From: Leeuwenhoekiella aequorea
GTDB taxonomy: Bacteria; Bacteroidota; Bacteroidia; Flavobacteriales; Flavobacteriaceae
Assembly (NCBI RefSeq): GCF_004104375.1
Contig: NZ_QOVM01000003.1
Span: 1 to 64,000 of the forward strand
Direction: 5' to 3'
DNA: 64,000 bases
In this document: positions 17,526 to 26,258 of the stretch, in pieces
Layout: each line of letters starts with the position of its first letter
Numbering within the stretch: position 1 is the stretch's first letter
Notes under the pieces: model-generated
Databases searched by the model: none
Seen by the model: the letters and a program-made list of their open reading frames with translations, nothing else
What the model was told of the DNA's origin: nothing
Program-made: the position numbers and the translations under genes

Positions 17526-18212
17526 TCAAAAATCTCCCAGAATATAATTATGTTTAACTAAGTCACTTATATTCTCGATAGGAATTAGTTTACCCGTATG
17601 TAAAATCAACTTTCTATCTGAAAGCTTCCAAACATCTTGATAATAATGGTCTGTGATTATAATTCCTTTTTTTTCTTTAAGCGACAACAGGAACTCATGA
17701 ATTAGTTCTTTGAATAAGGGCTCTACCATAGAGAAAGGTTCATCAAGGAGTAAGAAGGGGTGCTTTAAATTCCCCAGAATTAAAACCTCCAGATATCGCC
17801 TCTGCCCTAGCGACAATTCATTTACTTTACGTTTTGCTATATCTGCCATACGAGGTGCTGTAAAAATTAAATTTTGTTCCTCGCCATTAAAATAATTTGG
17901 AATTATATCCCAAACTCTCACAGCCTTGGGCAAAAAACTGAACTGGGGCAAATATCCTATCAATCCTTTAGAGATTATGGTGTTCTTGTCCCAACACGTT
18001 CGTCTTAATGGAAATCGTGATTCATTAAATTTGATACAGCCTTCTTGTGCAGTAATAGTACCAAATAAAATTTTGAGAAATGTACTTTTACCAGCTCCAT
18101 TACGACCAAACACTCCTATAATTTCTCCAGTTTGAAGTTTAAAACTGCACGAATTAAGCAATTTTCGTTCTCCATAGTTTTTGTGCAGATTAATAACTTG
18201 TAGGAGCGCCAA
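17526..18212 (-). CDS. ABC transporter ATP-binding protein
   Basis: This 228-residue nucleotide-binding subunit has Walker A GRNGAGKST (36-44), signature LSLGQRR, Walker B FLLLDEPF and a switch His (ITDHYYQD). It starts with TTG at 18212, inside the 3' end of the membrane-protein gene (23-nt overlap), which implies translational coupling. No conventional permease is nearby; the only partner is the 99-residue membrane protein. It is convergent with the photolyase gene, with no terminator seen between. The substrate is unknown. Confidence 0.82.
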   Translation of the reverse strand: MALLQVINLHKNYGERKLLNSCSFKLQTGEIIGVFGRNGAGKSTFLKILFGTITAQEGCIKFNESRFPLRRTCWDKNTIISKGLIGYLPQFSFLPKAVRVWDIIPNYFNGEEQNLIFTAPRMADIAKRKVNELSLGQRRYLEVLILGNLKHPFLLLDEPFSMVEPLFKELIHEFLLSLKEKKGIIITDHYYQDVWKLSDRKLILHTGKLIPIENISDLVKHNYILGDF

Positions 18213-18489
18213 TTGATAGAAATTTTGAAATGAGTAAAACTATTAGAATCAATAGTGGAGATAGTATAAAATTAATCAACCAACATTTAGCTAGAAGTTT
18301 AGCTTTCGTATATCCTAAATTATAATAACCATAAAGTTCATCTTTCTGAAAATAATTATATGCAAGAAATCCTATAGGTGTTCCTAAAATTCCGAAGAAA
18401 ACAATAGCGATAATACTATTCCCAAAGAATAAGGTTATCACTAAAATTAGTAATGCGTAACTGGTGACATCTTTATAAAACCTCCACAT
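18190..18489 (-). CDS. Small two-to-four-helix membrane protein coupled to ABC ATPase
   Basis: This 99-residue very hydrophobic protein has helices near residues 10-25, 27-45 and 68-92, and a polar middle segment (YFQKDELYGYYNLGYTKAK). It is the upstream gene of a two-gene unit with the ATPase and overlaps it by 23 nt. It is far too short for a normal ABC permease, so it might work as an oligomer or as a partial membrane anchor. No named family is recognised. Confidence 0.65.
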   Translation of the reverse strand: MWRFYKDVTSYALLILVITLFFGNSIIAIVFFGILGTPIGFLAYNYFQKDELYGYYNLGYTKAKLLAKCWLINFILSPLLILIVLLISKFLSIGAPTSY

Positions 18490-18611
18490 AATTTAGTTTC
18501 TACTTAAAAATAACAATTACAAAGAATATCTATCCTACGATAGTAGAATTATATACTCCCGGAATAGCTATCTAATAAACAAGCCGTATTTTGAACACTT
18601 AAAATTATTAT

Positions 18612-19133
18612 ATGACCCTATTTATAGATATGGACGAAGTCATCGCTGACACGTACCAAGCACACATCGATTTATACAATACAAAATACTGTGCAACTCT
18701 TACTAAAGAACAATGTTTAGGTTCTGAGGTTTGGCAAATGGTTCCTGAAGAACATCAAGCTTATATACGTAATCACGCAAATGAACGAGGTTTCTTTAAA
18801 GATCTTGCTGTGATAGAAGATAGTCCAGAAGTACTAAGAGCTTTACAAGATAAGTATGAGCTTTACATTGCATCTGCGGCAATGCAGTTTAAATCTAGTC
18901 TTGAAGATAAGGCAGATTGGTTAGATAGATACTTCCCTTTTATACCTTGGGAGAACCGTATTCTATGTGGTCACAAACATATATTAAAAGGCGATATCTT
19001 AATTGATGACCGTTCATACAATCTTAAAGCATTTGATGGTAGAGGAATTCAATTTTCATCTCCTCATAATTTCAATACAAAAGGTTTTGAAAGAGTAAAT
19101 ACGTGGAGAGACGTTGCAGACTTGCTTTTATAA
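18612..19133 (+). CDS. 5'(3')-deoxyribonucleotidase-like HAD phosphatase
   Basis: This 173-residue cytosolic HAD hydrolase resembles the NT5C (5' nucleotidase, deoxy type C) family, which removes phosphate from deoxyribonucleoside monophosphates. Motif I is FIDMDEVIADT, with Asp6 as nucleophile and Asp8 as acid/base. A later block LIDDRSYNLKAFDG corresponds to the acidic motif IV. The cap region WQMVPEEHQAYIRN fits this family. It is monocistronic, ending at a terminator. Confidence 0.82.
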   Translation: MTLFIDMDEVIADTYQAHIDLYNTKYCATLTKEQCLGSEVWQMVPEEHQAYIRNHANERGFFKDLAVIEDSPEVLRALQDKYELYIASAAMQFKSSLEDKADWLDRYFPFIPWENRILCGHKHILKGDILIDDRSYNLKAFDGRGIQFSSPHNFNTKGFERVNTWRDVADLLL

Positions 19134-19155
19134 TATGATCAAAAGAGCTAAAAAT

Positions 19156-19187
19156 AAAAATCCCGAAAATAAATTTCGGGATTTTTT
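19156..19187. terminator. Bidirectional terminator between nucleotidase and murA
   Basis: AAAAATCCCGAAA (19156-19168) pairs with TTTCGGGATTTTT (19174-19186) around ATAAA. A T tract follows on the plus strand and an A tract precedes. It serves the nucleotidase and the convergent murA. Confidence 0.85.
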
Positions 19188-19211
19188 ATATTATACATTC
19201 TTGTGTTAGTG

Positions 19212-20525
19212 TTAGGCTGTTCTAATAATTTTAGCGCCTATTGCTCGTAAACGTTCATCTATATTTTCATAACCCCGATCGATCTGTTCAATATTGTGAA
19301 TAGTCGAAGTACCTTTTGCGCTAAGAGCTGCAATAAGTAATGAAATACCCGCTCTAATATCTGGTGAGGTCATTGTGGTTGCTTTTAAACTAGATTTAAA
19401 ATCGTGACCTATAACGGTTGCACGATGTGGATCGCAAAGAATAATTTTTGCTCCCATATCTATAAGTTTGTCAACAAAGAATAAACGGCTTTCAAACATT
19501 TTTTGGTGAACGAGTACTTCCCCTTTAGCTTGAGTTGCTACTACTAAAATAATACTTAGTAAATCTGGTGTAAATCCAGGCCAAGGCGCGTCACTTATAG
19601 TCATAAAAGATCCATCAATAAATGTTTCAATTTCGTAACCATCCTTGTGAGCAGGAATGAATATGTCATCCCCTCTACGTTCTACAGTGATTCCTAATTT
19701 TCTAAAAGTTGCCGGAATTATACCTAAATCATTCCAACTAACATTTTTAATGGTAACCTCGCTTTTTGTCATAGCAGCCAGACCTATCCAAGATCCTATT
19801 TCAATCATATCTGGTAATACACTGTGCTCACAACCTCCCAGTTCTTCTACACCTTCAATAATTAGCATATTAGAACCTATTCCACTGATTTTTGCTCCCA
19901 TTTTATTCAGCATTTTACACAATTGCTGAAGATAAGGTTCGCAGGCTGCATTATAGATTGTAGTTTCTCCCTTAGCCATTACTGCCGCCATGACTATATT
20001 TGCAGTACCGGTAACAGAAGCTTCATCAAGTAACATAAAGGTTCCTTTTAAACCATCTGGAGCCTCAACGCCGTAGAAACGCTCTTCTTTATTATATCTA
20101 AATTTCGCACCCAGTTTAATCATACCCTCAAAGTGGGTATCTAATCTGCGTCGTCCTATTTTATCACCTCCTGGTCTTGGAATATATCCTTTACCAAAAC
20201 GAGCTAATAAAGGTCCCACAATCATTATAGAACCTCGAAGTCCGCCACCCTCCTTTTTAAAGCGTTCACTCTCGAGATATTCTAGATTAAGAGCATCACT
20301 AATAAAAGAGTATTTGCCTTTTCCTAATTTTTGAATTTTAACTCCTAGATTACTTAAAATATCTATAAGCTTATTTACATCAACAATATCTGGTATGTTA
20401 TTTATAATAACTTCCTGTGGTGTAAGTAGCACTGCGCATAAAATTTGCAATGCCTCATTTTTTGCACCTTGAGGTTGGATAGCCCCTTTAAGTTGATGAC
20501 CTCCTTCTATTTGAAATGTTCCCAT
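19212..20525 (-). CDS. murA: UDP-N-acetylglucosamine 1-carboxyvinyltransferase MurA, Asp active-site variant
   Basis: This 437-residue enzyme transfers enolpyruvate from PEP to UDP-GlcNAc, the first committed step of peptidoglycan synthesis in the cytoplasm. Family features are GAKNEALQIL (Lys22-Asn23), LRGSIMIVGPLLARFG and the active-site loop RPGGDKIGRRRLD. The residue that is Cys115 in E. coli MurA is Asp121 here (GAT codon, complement of 20163-20165). Asp at this site keeps catalysis but prevents fosfomycin alkylation in known examples such as Mycobacterium, so intrinsic fosfomycin resistance at the target level is predicted. It follows the DUF4290 gene by 18 nt. Confidence 0.93.
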   Translation of the reverse strand: MGTFQIEGGHQLKGAIQPQGAKNEALQILCAVLLTPQEVIINNIPDIVDVNKLIDILSNLGVKIQKLGKGKYSFISDALNLEYLESERFKKEGGGLRGSIMIVGPLLARFGKGYIPRPGGDKIGRRRLDTHFEGMIKLGAKFRYNKEERFYGVEAPDGLKGTFMLLDEASVTGTANIVMAAVMAKGETTIYNAACEPYLQQLCKMLNKMGAKISGIGSNMLIIEGVEELGGCEHSVLPDMIEIGSWIGLAAMTKSEVTIKNVSWNDLGIIPATFRKLGITVERRGDDIFIPAHKDGYEIETFIDGSFMTISDAPWPGFTPDLLSIILVVATQAKGEVLVHQKMFESRLFFVDKLIDMGAKIILCDPHRATVIGHDFKSSLKATTMTSPDIRAGISLLIAALSAKGTSTIHNIEQIDRGYENIDERLRAIGAKIIRTA

Positions 20526-20543
20526 TAAAGAAATAGCTGTTTT

Positions 20544-21218
20544 TTAATATCTTTTTTTACCTCCACTACGCGCAGGTTTTTTACGATAGCTAGAAGATTT
20601 ATTTGTTTTTTTAGGACGCATAAGTTTTTGCGTATCTCTAAGGTCTTCCTCTTTTTTAGCGAGATTTATACTACCGTCACTTAATTCAAAGAGATGCTTA
20701 AAAATAACCTCATCATCTACAGTGTCTTTATTCCAGTTTAGGAAACACTTTTTCATATGATTGGCTATAGTAAATTCTAAAGCCTCACGCATTTGTCCTT
20801 TTTCCCATTTAACAGCCACATCAATCATACGCTTGATATTGTTTCCGTAGAAGCGATACTTCGGGTAATTTTGAGGGTATTCTAATGGTTCTGGATGCTC
20901 TTCCAGCTTTTCGCGAGAAGGTTTTTCATATGGAGATTCTACATCCAATTTAAAGTCGCTCATTATAAATAATTGATCCCAAAGCTTGTGTTGAAAGTCT
21001 GGAACATCTCTAAAATGAGGTTGTATATTACCCATTACAGCAATTATACTACGAGCAATAATATTTCTTTTTTTTTCGTCTTCTTCGGCGATTGCCTGAT
21101 TAACCATCTTTTGGAGATGACGGCCATATTCAGGTATTATGAGCTTTTCACGCTCAGTATTATATTCTAATTGATCTATCAATTGTAAAAATTTAAGTGA
21201 AGTGTGGTCTGTAAACAA
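20544..21218 (-). CDS. DUF4290 domain protein
   Basis: This 224-residue soluble protein is of a Bacteroidota-restricted family, recognised by LEYNTEREKLIIPEYGRHLQKM and a lysine/arginine-rich C-terminal tail (KKTNKSSSYRKKPARSGG), which may bind nucleic acid. No function is established. The long frame starts at TTG 21218; a second TTG at 21182 would give MIDQLEYN and fits the family's usual start better, so the start is uncertain. Its place directly before murA suggests co-transcription. Confidence 0.8.
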   Translation of the reverse strand: MFTDHTSLKFLQLIDQLEYNTEREKLIIPEYGRHLQKMVNQAIAEEDEKKRNIIARSIIAVMGNIQPHFRDVPDFQHKLWDQLFIMSDFKLDVESPYEKPSREKLEEHPEPLEYPQNYPKYRFYGNNIKRMIDVAVKWEKGQMREALEFTIANHMKKCFLNWNKDTVDDEVIFKHLFELSDGSINLAKKEEDLRDTQKLMRPKKTNKSSSYRKKPARSGGKKRY

Positions 21219-21302
21219 AACCTTGTGGCAAAGTACTAAAAAATGTACAAATCTCTAGCCTACCTAGCCAAATTAACCCCATTTTATAAGGATTTTCAAT
21301 AA

Positions 21303-21593
21303 TTATAATGAAATAACACCTTCCACGACAGCTACTTCCCGATACTTCGCAATTACTGCATCTGGATTTTTCATTCTTAAGTTTATTGAAACACTTGTGT
21401 AGGTCCCTTTGCTAGAAGCTTTTGTACTAATCACTGCTCCCATATTATCAAAAATTTGTTCGATTTGATTTATCTTATCTGCATCAGAAGGAACAATAAA
21501 TTTATATAAATATTCTGCTGGCCAGTTGGTAGTCTCTTCCAGTCTGCCTTTCAGCTTTGCGTAAAATTCGTCAGAATTTTTATCTGTACTCAT
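21303..21593 (-). CDS. DUF493 family protein
   Basis: This 96-residue protein has a ferredoxin-like ACT-type fold (UPF0250/YbeD family), with WPAEYLYKFIVPS at the N terminus, a central helix (DKINQIEQIFDN) and C-terminal strands (KGTYTSVSINLRMKNPDAVIAKYREV). It is cytosolic, and homologues have been linked only loosely to regulation. It lies upstream of DUF4290 and murA on the same strand. A CAAAGATA sequence at 21612-21619 (TATCTTTG in minus sense) may be its -7 box. Confidence 0.8.
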   Translation of the reverse strand: MSTDKNSDEFYAKLKGRLEETTNWPAEYLYKFIVPSDADKINQIEQIFDNMGAVISTKASSKGTYTSVSINLRMKNPDAVIAKYREVAVVEGVISL

Positions 21594-21729
21594 AATTGTG
21601 TTTTTCTATCGCAAAGATACCATTCTACAACTAATTTTTTAATCGAGTTCTATTTGAGTATTTTTACCAACATCATAAATAAACCTCACACTATCTAATT
21701 TACGTGTTTATTTAAATTGAATATAATCG

Positions 21730-22272
21730 ATGACAAAACGTATTGTTCTTATTGGAGGCCCCAGCACCGGAAAAACCACACTTCTTAATGCGCTGAGGGC
21801 AAAAGGACACACCTGCTTAGATGAAGTTTCTAGAGAGGTTACTAAAGCCGCTCAAGAACAAGGAGTTGATCAGCTTTTTCTAACGCAACCGTTGCTCTTT
21901 AGCCAGATGCTATTAGATAAAAGAATAGAGCAATATAAATTAGCTCCATCATTAAATAAGGACCTTGTTTTTATAGATCGCGGCATTCCAGATGTAACCG
22001 CTTATATGGATTTTATAGGTCAAGAATATCCGGAAAATTTTAAAAGTGCCTGTTTGGATTATAAATACGACCACATTTTCATCCTGCCTCCATGGCAAGA
22101 TATTCATACTACAGATCAAGAACGTTACGAGAGTTTTGATGAGGCTCTGAATATTCAGAATGAATTAGTCAAAACCTACAAAGCATTTGGGTACTCACCT
22201 ATTGAAGTCCCTAAAACAAGTGTGGACGAACGGGTAAATTTTATTTTACAAAATCTAGATATATGTCGCTAA
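21730..22272 (+). CDS. NadR/thymidylate-kinase-like P-loop ATPase
   Basis: This 180-residue protein has a Walker A motif GGPSTGKTT (8-16), an early acidic block CLDEVSREV, and DRGIPDVTAYMDF, the pattern of AAA_28/NadR-like kinases that phosphorylate small molecules. The exact substrate is unknown. It overlaps recQ by 10 nt, and recQ overlaps fmt by 8 nt, so three genes form one coupled unit. Confidence 0.75.
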   Translation: MTKRIVLIGGPSTGKTTLLNALRAKGHTCLDEVSREVTKAAQEQGVDQLFLTQPLLFSQMLLDKRIEQYKLAPSLNKDLVFIDRGIPDVTAYMDFIGQEYPENFKSACLDYKYDHIFILPPWQDIHTTDQERYESFDEALNIQNELVKTYKAFGYSPIEVPKTSVDERVNFILQNLDICR

Positions 22273-24170
22273 CTCCATTAGATGTTTTAAAAAAATATTG
22301 GAGTTACGATACATTCAGACCAAAGCAGCTTGAAATAATCTCGGCTGTATTAGATAAAAGAGACACTTTTGCTTTATTACCTACAGGAGGCGGCAAGTCT
22401 ATTTGTTATCAAGTACCCGCTCTTATTAATGAGGGAATTGTACTTGTTATCTCCCCTCTGCTTTCTCTCATGCGCGATCAAGTTACCCAGTTAATACAAC
22501 GCGGTATAAAAGCGCTATACATTCCGGGAGGTATTCATTATAATGATCTTGACACACTTTTAGACAATTGTATCTACGGAAATTACAAATTACTCTATCT
22601 CTCTCCAGAACGATTACAAAATGAACTCGTTCTTGCCAGATTAAGGCAAATGAATATTTCGTTGATTGCAGTCGATGAGGCTCATTGTATATCTCAATGG
22701 GGTCACGATTTTAGACCTGCATATCGTAATATAGCTTCTTTTAGAAAAGATTTTTCAGATATTCCTTGTATTGCACTTACTGCTACTGCTACTAGAAATG
22801 TTCAAAAAGATATAGTCGATCAACTTGCTATGCACGAAGCAGTAATTATTAGAGATTCCTTTGAACGAAAAAATTTAGGCTACTTAATACTTCAGGAAGA
22901 AAATAAATTTGGCCGATTACTACGTATTTTTAGAAAATATACGGGTAGTGCCATAGTTTACGTTCGAAGCCGTAAAACAGCGCAAGAATACTCTTCCTTT
23001 CTAAAAGCCAATGGGATTAGTTCACATTTTTATCACGGCGGTCTTGGCAATGGAGAGCGGCAGCTTTATTTTGAAGATTGGTCGAGTAATAAAGTACAGG
23101 TTATGGTTGCTACGAGTGCATTTGGGATGGGTATCGATAAGGCAGCTGTTAAGACCGTTGTACACGTCGAATTACCAGAAAGCCTCGAAAGCTACTTTCA
23201 AGAAGCCGGCAGGGCTGGTAGAGACGGTACTACTGCAAGAAGTATAATTTTATACACTCCATCAGACGAGCAAAGGCTAAACAATCAATTTTTAAATGTT
23301 TTACCATCTGTCGATTACGTTAAGAAAGTATATAAAAAATTAAATAGCTATTTCCAGATTTCATATGGCGAAGGGGAACAAGAAACCTTCCGCTTTGATT
23401 TTATGAATTTTTGTAATGCCTATAATTTTAAAACCCTTATAACCTTTAATGCTTTACAACTTTTAGATCGTAATAGCGTATTAATATTATCGCAAGAATT
23501 CTATAGAAAATCTACCCTTCAGTTTATAATAAGTCCGGTGAATCTCACCTATTATTTAATAAAAAATCAGGGTATTGATACTGTGGTCAAAAGTATTTTG
23601 AGAACCTATGGAGGTATTTATGATCAGCCCTTAGCTATTGATCATACTGTTATTGCAAAAAAAGCTGGCGTTAATCTGGGTTTTATACACACAATTTTAC
23701 TTCAGTTAGATAAAGATGACATCGCTATTTATAACCATACAAATTATGATTCTGCCGTTACCTTTCTGGTACAGCGTGAAGATGATCTGACAATTAATAA
23801 AATTGCGAAGCATATAAAAGCGCAAAATACGCGTAAGATTAATCAAGTAAATAGTATAAAAGAATACCTAAAAACCGCTACAGTTTGCAGAAGCATTCAA
23901 CTTCTTGACTATTTTGAGGAAAAGCAAGTGGTTCCCTGCGGAATATGTGACGTTTGTATTAATAGAACTCGCAATACACAAAAGCCAAATAAGAAATTGA
24001 TTGAATCTAAACTATTAGATTTACTGAAGCTGAAAGAACACACATCATTATCGCTTTCTGAGGCCTTAGCGCCATTACCCGATTCTGCGATCATAAATGC
24101 ACTAAAAAATCTTCTAGCGACACAAAAAATACAGATAACATCTTCAAATACCTACAAACTAAATGAGTGA
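22263..24170 (+). CDS. recQ: RecQ-family ATP-dependent DNA helicase
   Basis: This 635-residue superfamily 2 helicase unwinds DNA in recombination and repair. Motif I is LLPTGGGKS (38-46), motif II DEAH is at 138-141 (AVDEAHCISQWGHDFRP), and motif VI is QEAGRAGRDG. A zinc-binding cluster (CRSIQLLDYF, then CGICDVC) is followed by a short winged-helix-like region. The protein ends before a recognisable HRDC domain, so it is shorter than E. coli-type RecQ as a domain set. It is coupled to the upstream kinase and downstream fmt by overlaps. Confidence 0.9.
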   Translation: MSLTPLDVLKKYWSYDTFRPKQLEIISAVLDKRDTFALLPTGGGKSICYQVPALINEGIVLVISPLLSLMRDQVTQLIQRGIKALYIPGGIHYNDLDTLLDNCIYGNYKLLYLSPERLQNELVLARLRQMNISLIAVDEAHCISQWGHDFRPAYRNIASFRKDFSDIPCIALTATATRNVQKDIVDQLAMHEAVIIRDSFERKNLGYLILQEENKFGRLLRIFRKYTGSAIVYVRSRKTAQEYSSFLKANGISSHFYHGGLGNGERQLYFEDWSSNKVQVMVATSAFGMGIDKAAVKTVVHVELPESLESYFQEAGRAGRDGTTARSIILYTPSDEQRLNNQFLNVLPSVDYVKKVYKKLNSYFQISYGEGEQETFRFDFMNFCNAYNFKTLITFNALQLLDRNSVLILSQEFYRKSTLQFIISPVNLTYYLIKNQGIDTVVKSILRTYGGIYDQPLAIDHTVIAKKAGVNLGFIHTILLQLDKDDIAIYNHTNYDSAVTFLVQREDDLTINKIAKHIKAQNTRKINQVNSIKEYLKTATVCRSIQLLDYFEEKQVVPCGICDVCINRTRNTQKPNKKLIESKLLDLLKLKEHTSLSLSEALAPLPDSAIINALKNLLATQKIQITSSNTYKLNE

Positions 24171-25122
24171 TTTACGAATTGTTTTTATGGGAACACCAGA
24201 CTTTGCCGTTGCAGGCTTACAGAAACTGGTAGAAAACAAATATAATATCGTCGGGGTCATTACTGCTCCAGACAAACCTGCAGGACGCGGACAAAAATTA
24301 CAGCAAAGCGCCGTGAAAAATTATGCTCAAAGTCAGAATTTAAAGGTGCTACAGCCTACAAATTTAAAAGACACATCGTTTATTGAAGAATTAAAATCTT
24401 TAAATGCCAATTTACAAATAGTTGTTGCCTTTAGAATGCTTCCTGAAGTGGTTTGGAAAATGCCCAAATTAGGGACCTTTAATTTACATGCTTCCTTATT
24501 ACCAGATTATAGAGGAGCAGCTCCTATTAATTGGGCAATAATTAAAGGAGAGACAGAAACAGGTGTGAGTACTTTTTTTATAGATGAAAAAATAGACACA
24601 GGAGCTATAATTCTTCAAGAAAAATTATCAATCAGCCCTGAAGAAAATGCCGGTAGCCTCCATGATCGCCTTATGCATATGGGTAGTGATTTAATTTTAG
24701 AAACTGTAAAATTAATAGAAAAAGGACCCATTGAAACCCGAATTCAACCTAAACAAGAACAAATTCACACTGCTTACAAACTTGACCGTACTAATACCAG
24801 AATTGATTGGAATTGTCCTATTGAGGAAATACACAATTTAATACGCGGTTTAAGTCCATATCCGGTAGCATACACGCACTTTGTTAATGGAGATGATAAA
24901 GAACACCAATTAAAAGTATACGCTGCCTCAAAAGCTTGTAATATCGATTTAGTTTCAAATGGGACAATTGGAAAGATAATTACAAAAGAAAATAAATTGT
25001 TTGTTGCAGGTATTGATGGATGGATGGAGTTATTAGAAATTCAGCTTTCGGGAAAGAAAAAAATGCAGGTAAAAGATTTACTAAATGGATTTACCTTTGA
25101 TCAAAAAGCCAAAATGCTCTAA
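24163..25122 (+). CDS. fmt: Methionyl-tRNA formyltransferase
   Basis: This 319-residue enzyme formylates initiator Met-tRNA with 10-formyl-tetrahydrofolate. The folate domain shows RIVFMGTPDFAV, APDKPAGRGQKL, FNLHASLLPDYRGAAPINWA (catalytic Asn-His) and the Asp-containing segment FIDEKIDTGAII. The C-terminal OB domain follows from about 205. Length is normal. It overlaps recQ by 8 nt. Together with HU downstream, this order belongs to the housekeeping block of the region. Confidence 0.95.
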   Translation: MSDLRIVFMGTPDFAVAGLQKLVENKYNIVGVITAPDKPAGRGQKLQQSAVKNYAQSQNLKVLQPTNLKDTSFIEELKSLNANLQIVVAFRMLPEVVWKMPKLGTFNLHASLLPDYRGAAPINWAIIKGETETGVSTFFIDEKIDTGAIILQEKLSISPEENAGSLHDRLMHMGSDLILETVKLIEKGPIETRIQPKQEQIHTAYKLDRTNTRIDWNCPIEEIHNLIRGLSPYPVAYTHFVNGDDKEHQLKVYAASKACNIDLVSNGTIGKIITKENKLFVAGIDGWMELLEIQLSGKKKMQVKDLLNGFTFDQKAKML

Positions 25123-25226
25123 ACCCGCATGATTGTTGATGTTAGTTAAAATCTGTCAAAATATGGAATCCTTGTCAACAAAATGTTAAAGTTATCAACA
25201 TAAAAGTGAATTTCCTGCGCTATTAC

Positions 25227-25256
25227 TTGCGTGAACGAAATATCCGTCTAAATTTG
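25227..25256 (+). promoter_or_regulatory. Bacteroidetes-type promoter of the HU gene
   Basis: TTG at 25227-25229 and TAAATTTG at 25249-25256 are separated by 19 nt, matching the sigma-ABfr consensus TTG-N19-TAnnTTTG exactly. Predicted transcription start is near 25263, giving a leader of about 45 nt for the HU gene. Confidence 0.75.
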
Positions 25257-25307
25257 TTAGAATAATATATAAAAGTTTAACCGAGATTTAATTTTAAAAT
25301 TTACATT

Positions 25308-25580
25308 ATGAACAAATCAGATTTAATCGATGCAATGGCAGAAAGTGCTGGAATTACAAAAGCAGCAGCTAAAAAAGCATTAGAATCTTTCTTAGGCAAT
25401 GTTGAGAAATCTTTAAAGAGCGGAGATCGCGTTTCTTTAGTAGGTTTTGGATCATGGTCTGTATCTCAGCGTGCAGCTCGTGAAGGAAGAAATCCACAGA
25501 CTGGAAAAACTATTCAAATTGCAGCTAAAAATGTTGTTAAGTTTAAAGCAGGTTCTGACTTATCAGACGCTGTAAACTAA
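25308..25580 (+). CDS. HU-family DNA-binding protein
   Basis: This 90-residue histone-like nucleoid protein binds and bends DNA as a dimer. The N-terminal helices ([27 protein letters not shown]) and the arm segment with [23 protein letters not shown] are classical. It has its own well-formed promoter and terminator, so it is an independent, likely highly expressed gene. Confidence 0.95.
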   Translation: MNKSDLIDAMAESAGITKAAAKKALESFLGNVEKSLKSGDRVSLVGFGSWSVSQRAAREGRNPQTGKTIQIAAKNVVKFKAGSDLSDAVN

Positions 25581-25604
25581 TTACATAGCTTCTAAATATT
25601 TTTT

Positions 25605-25631
25605 AAAGGCCCTTTTAAAAGGGCTTTTTTT
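25605..25631 (+). terminator. Intrinsic terminator after HU
   Basis: GGCCCTTTT pairs with AAAAGGGCT (one G-U pair), followed by a run of T interrupted by one A. It lies 25 nt after the HU stop. Confidence 0.75.
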
Positions 25632-25692
25632 ATTTTTCTTATTTTTTTGTTAATTAAAATAAAAAGTTTAGATTAGTTTAAATATTTTATTT

Positions 25693-26253
25693 ATGACTAC
25701 TAACAAACCTGAAAAAGGCAATTTACTTATAGCGGAACCGGCTATTATAGGCGATGTTTCTTTTAACAGGTCTGTTGTCTTGCTCGCAAACCACAGTGAA
25801 GAAGGATCTGTAGGCTTTATTTTAAACAAACCGTTGACATTTACCCTCAATGAATTAATTCCCGAAATTGAGATTGAGATGCAAATTTATAATGGCGGGC
25901 CCGTAGAACAAGATAATTTGTACTTTCTACATAAGGTGCCGCATCTTATTCCTGATAGTATAGAAATTGCGAGCGGCATATATTGGGGTGGAGACTTTGA
26001 AACGGTGATCGAATTAATCACATCAAATAAAATTAATGCAGAAGAGATTCGCTTCTTCTTAGGTTACTCTGGATGGGATTGTGATCAACTAGATGACGAA
26101 TTAAATGCCAATTCCTGGATAGTTGCCGAGAATATTTATGACAAGGAAATTATAAATAAGTGTTTCCCTGAATTTTGGCGTGAAAAGATGATTGAATTAG
26201 GTGGAGACTATATTATTTGGTCGAATGCACCAGAAAACCCGAGTTATAACTAG
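25693..26253 (+). CDS. YqgE/AlgH family protein
   Basis: This 186-residue cytosolic protein is of the UPF0301 family. Recognisable are KGNLLIAEPAIIGDVSFNRSVV, GSVGFILNKP, YNGGPVEQDNLYFLH and FFLGYSGWDCDQLDDE. AlgH in Pseudomonas influences alginate production, but the biochemical function of the family is unsettled. It ends 5 nt before the stop codon of the convergent aminotransferase gene, with no terminator between. Confidence 0.88.
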   Translation: MTTNKPEKGNLLIAEPAIIGDVSFNRSVVLLANHSEEGSVGFILNKPLTFTLNELIPEIEIEMQIYNGGPVEQDNLYFLHKVPHLIPDSIEIASGIYWGGDFETVIELITSNKINAEEIRFFLGYSGWDCDQLDDELNANSWIVAENIYDKEIINKCFPEFWREKMIELGGDYIIWSNAPENPSYN

Positions 26254-26258
26254 ATATG

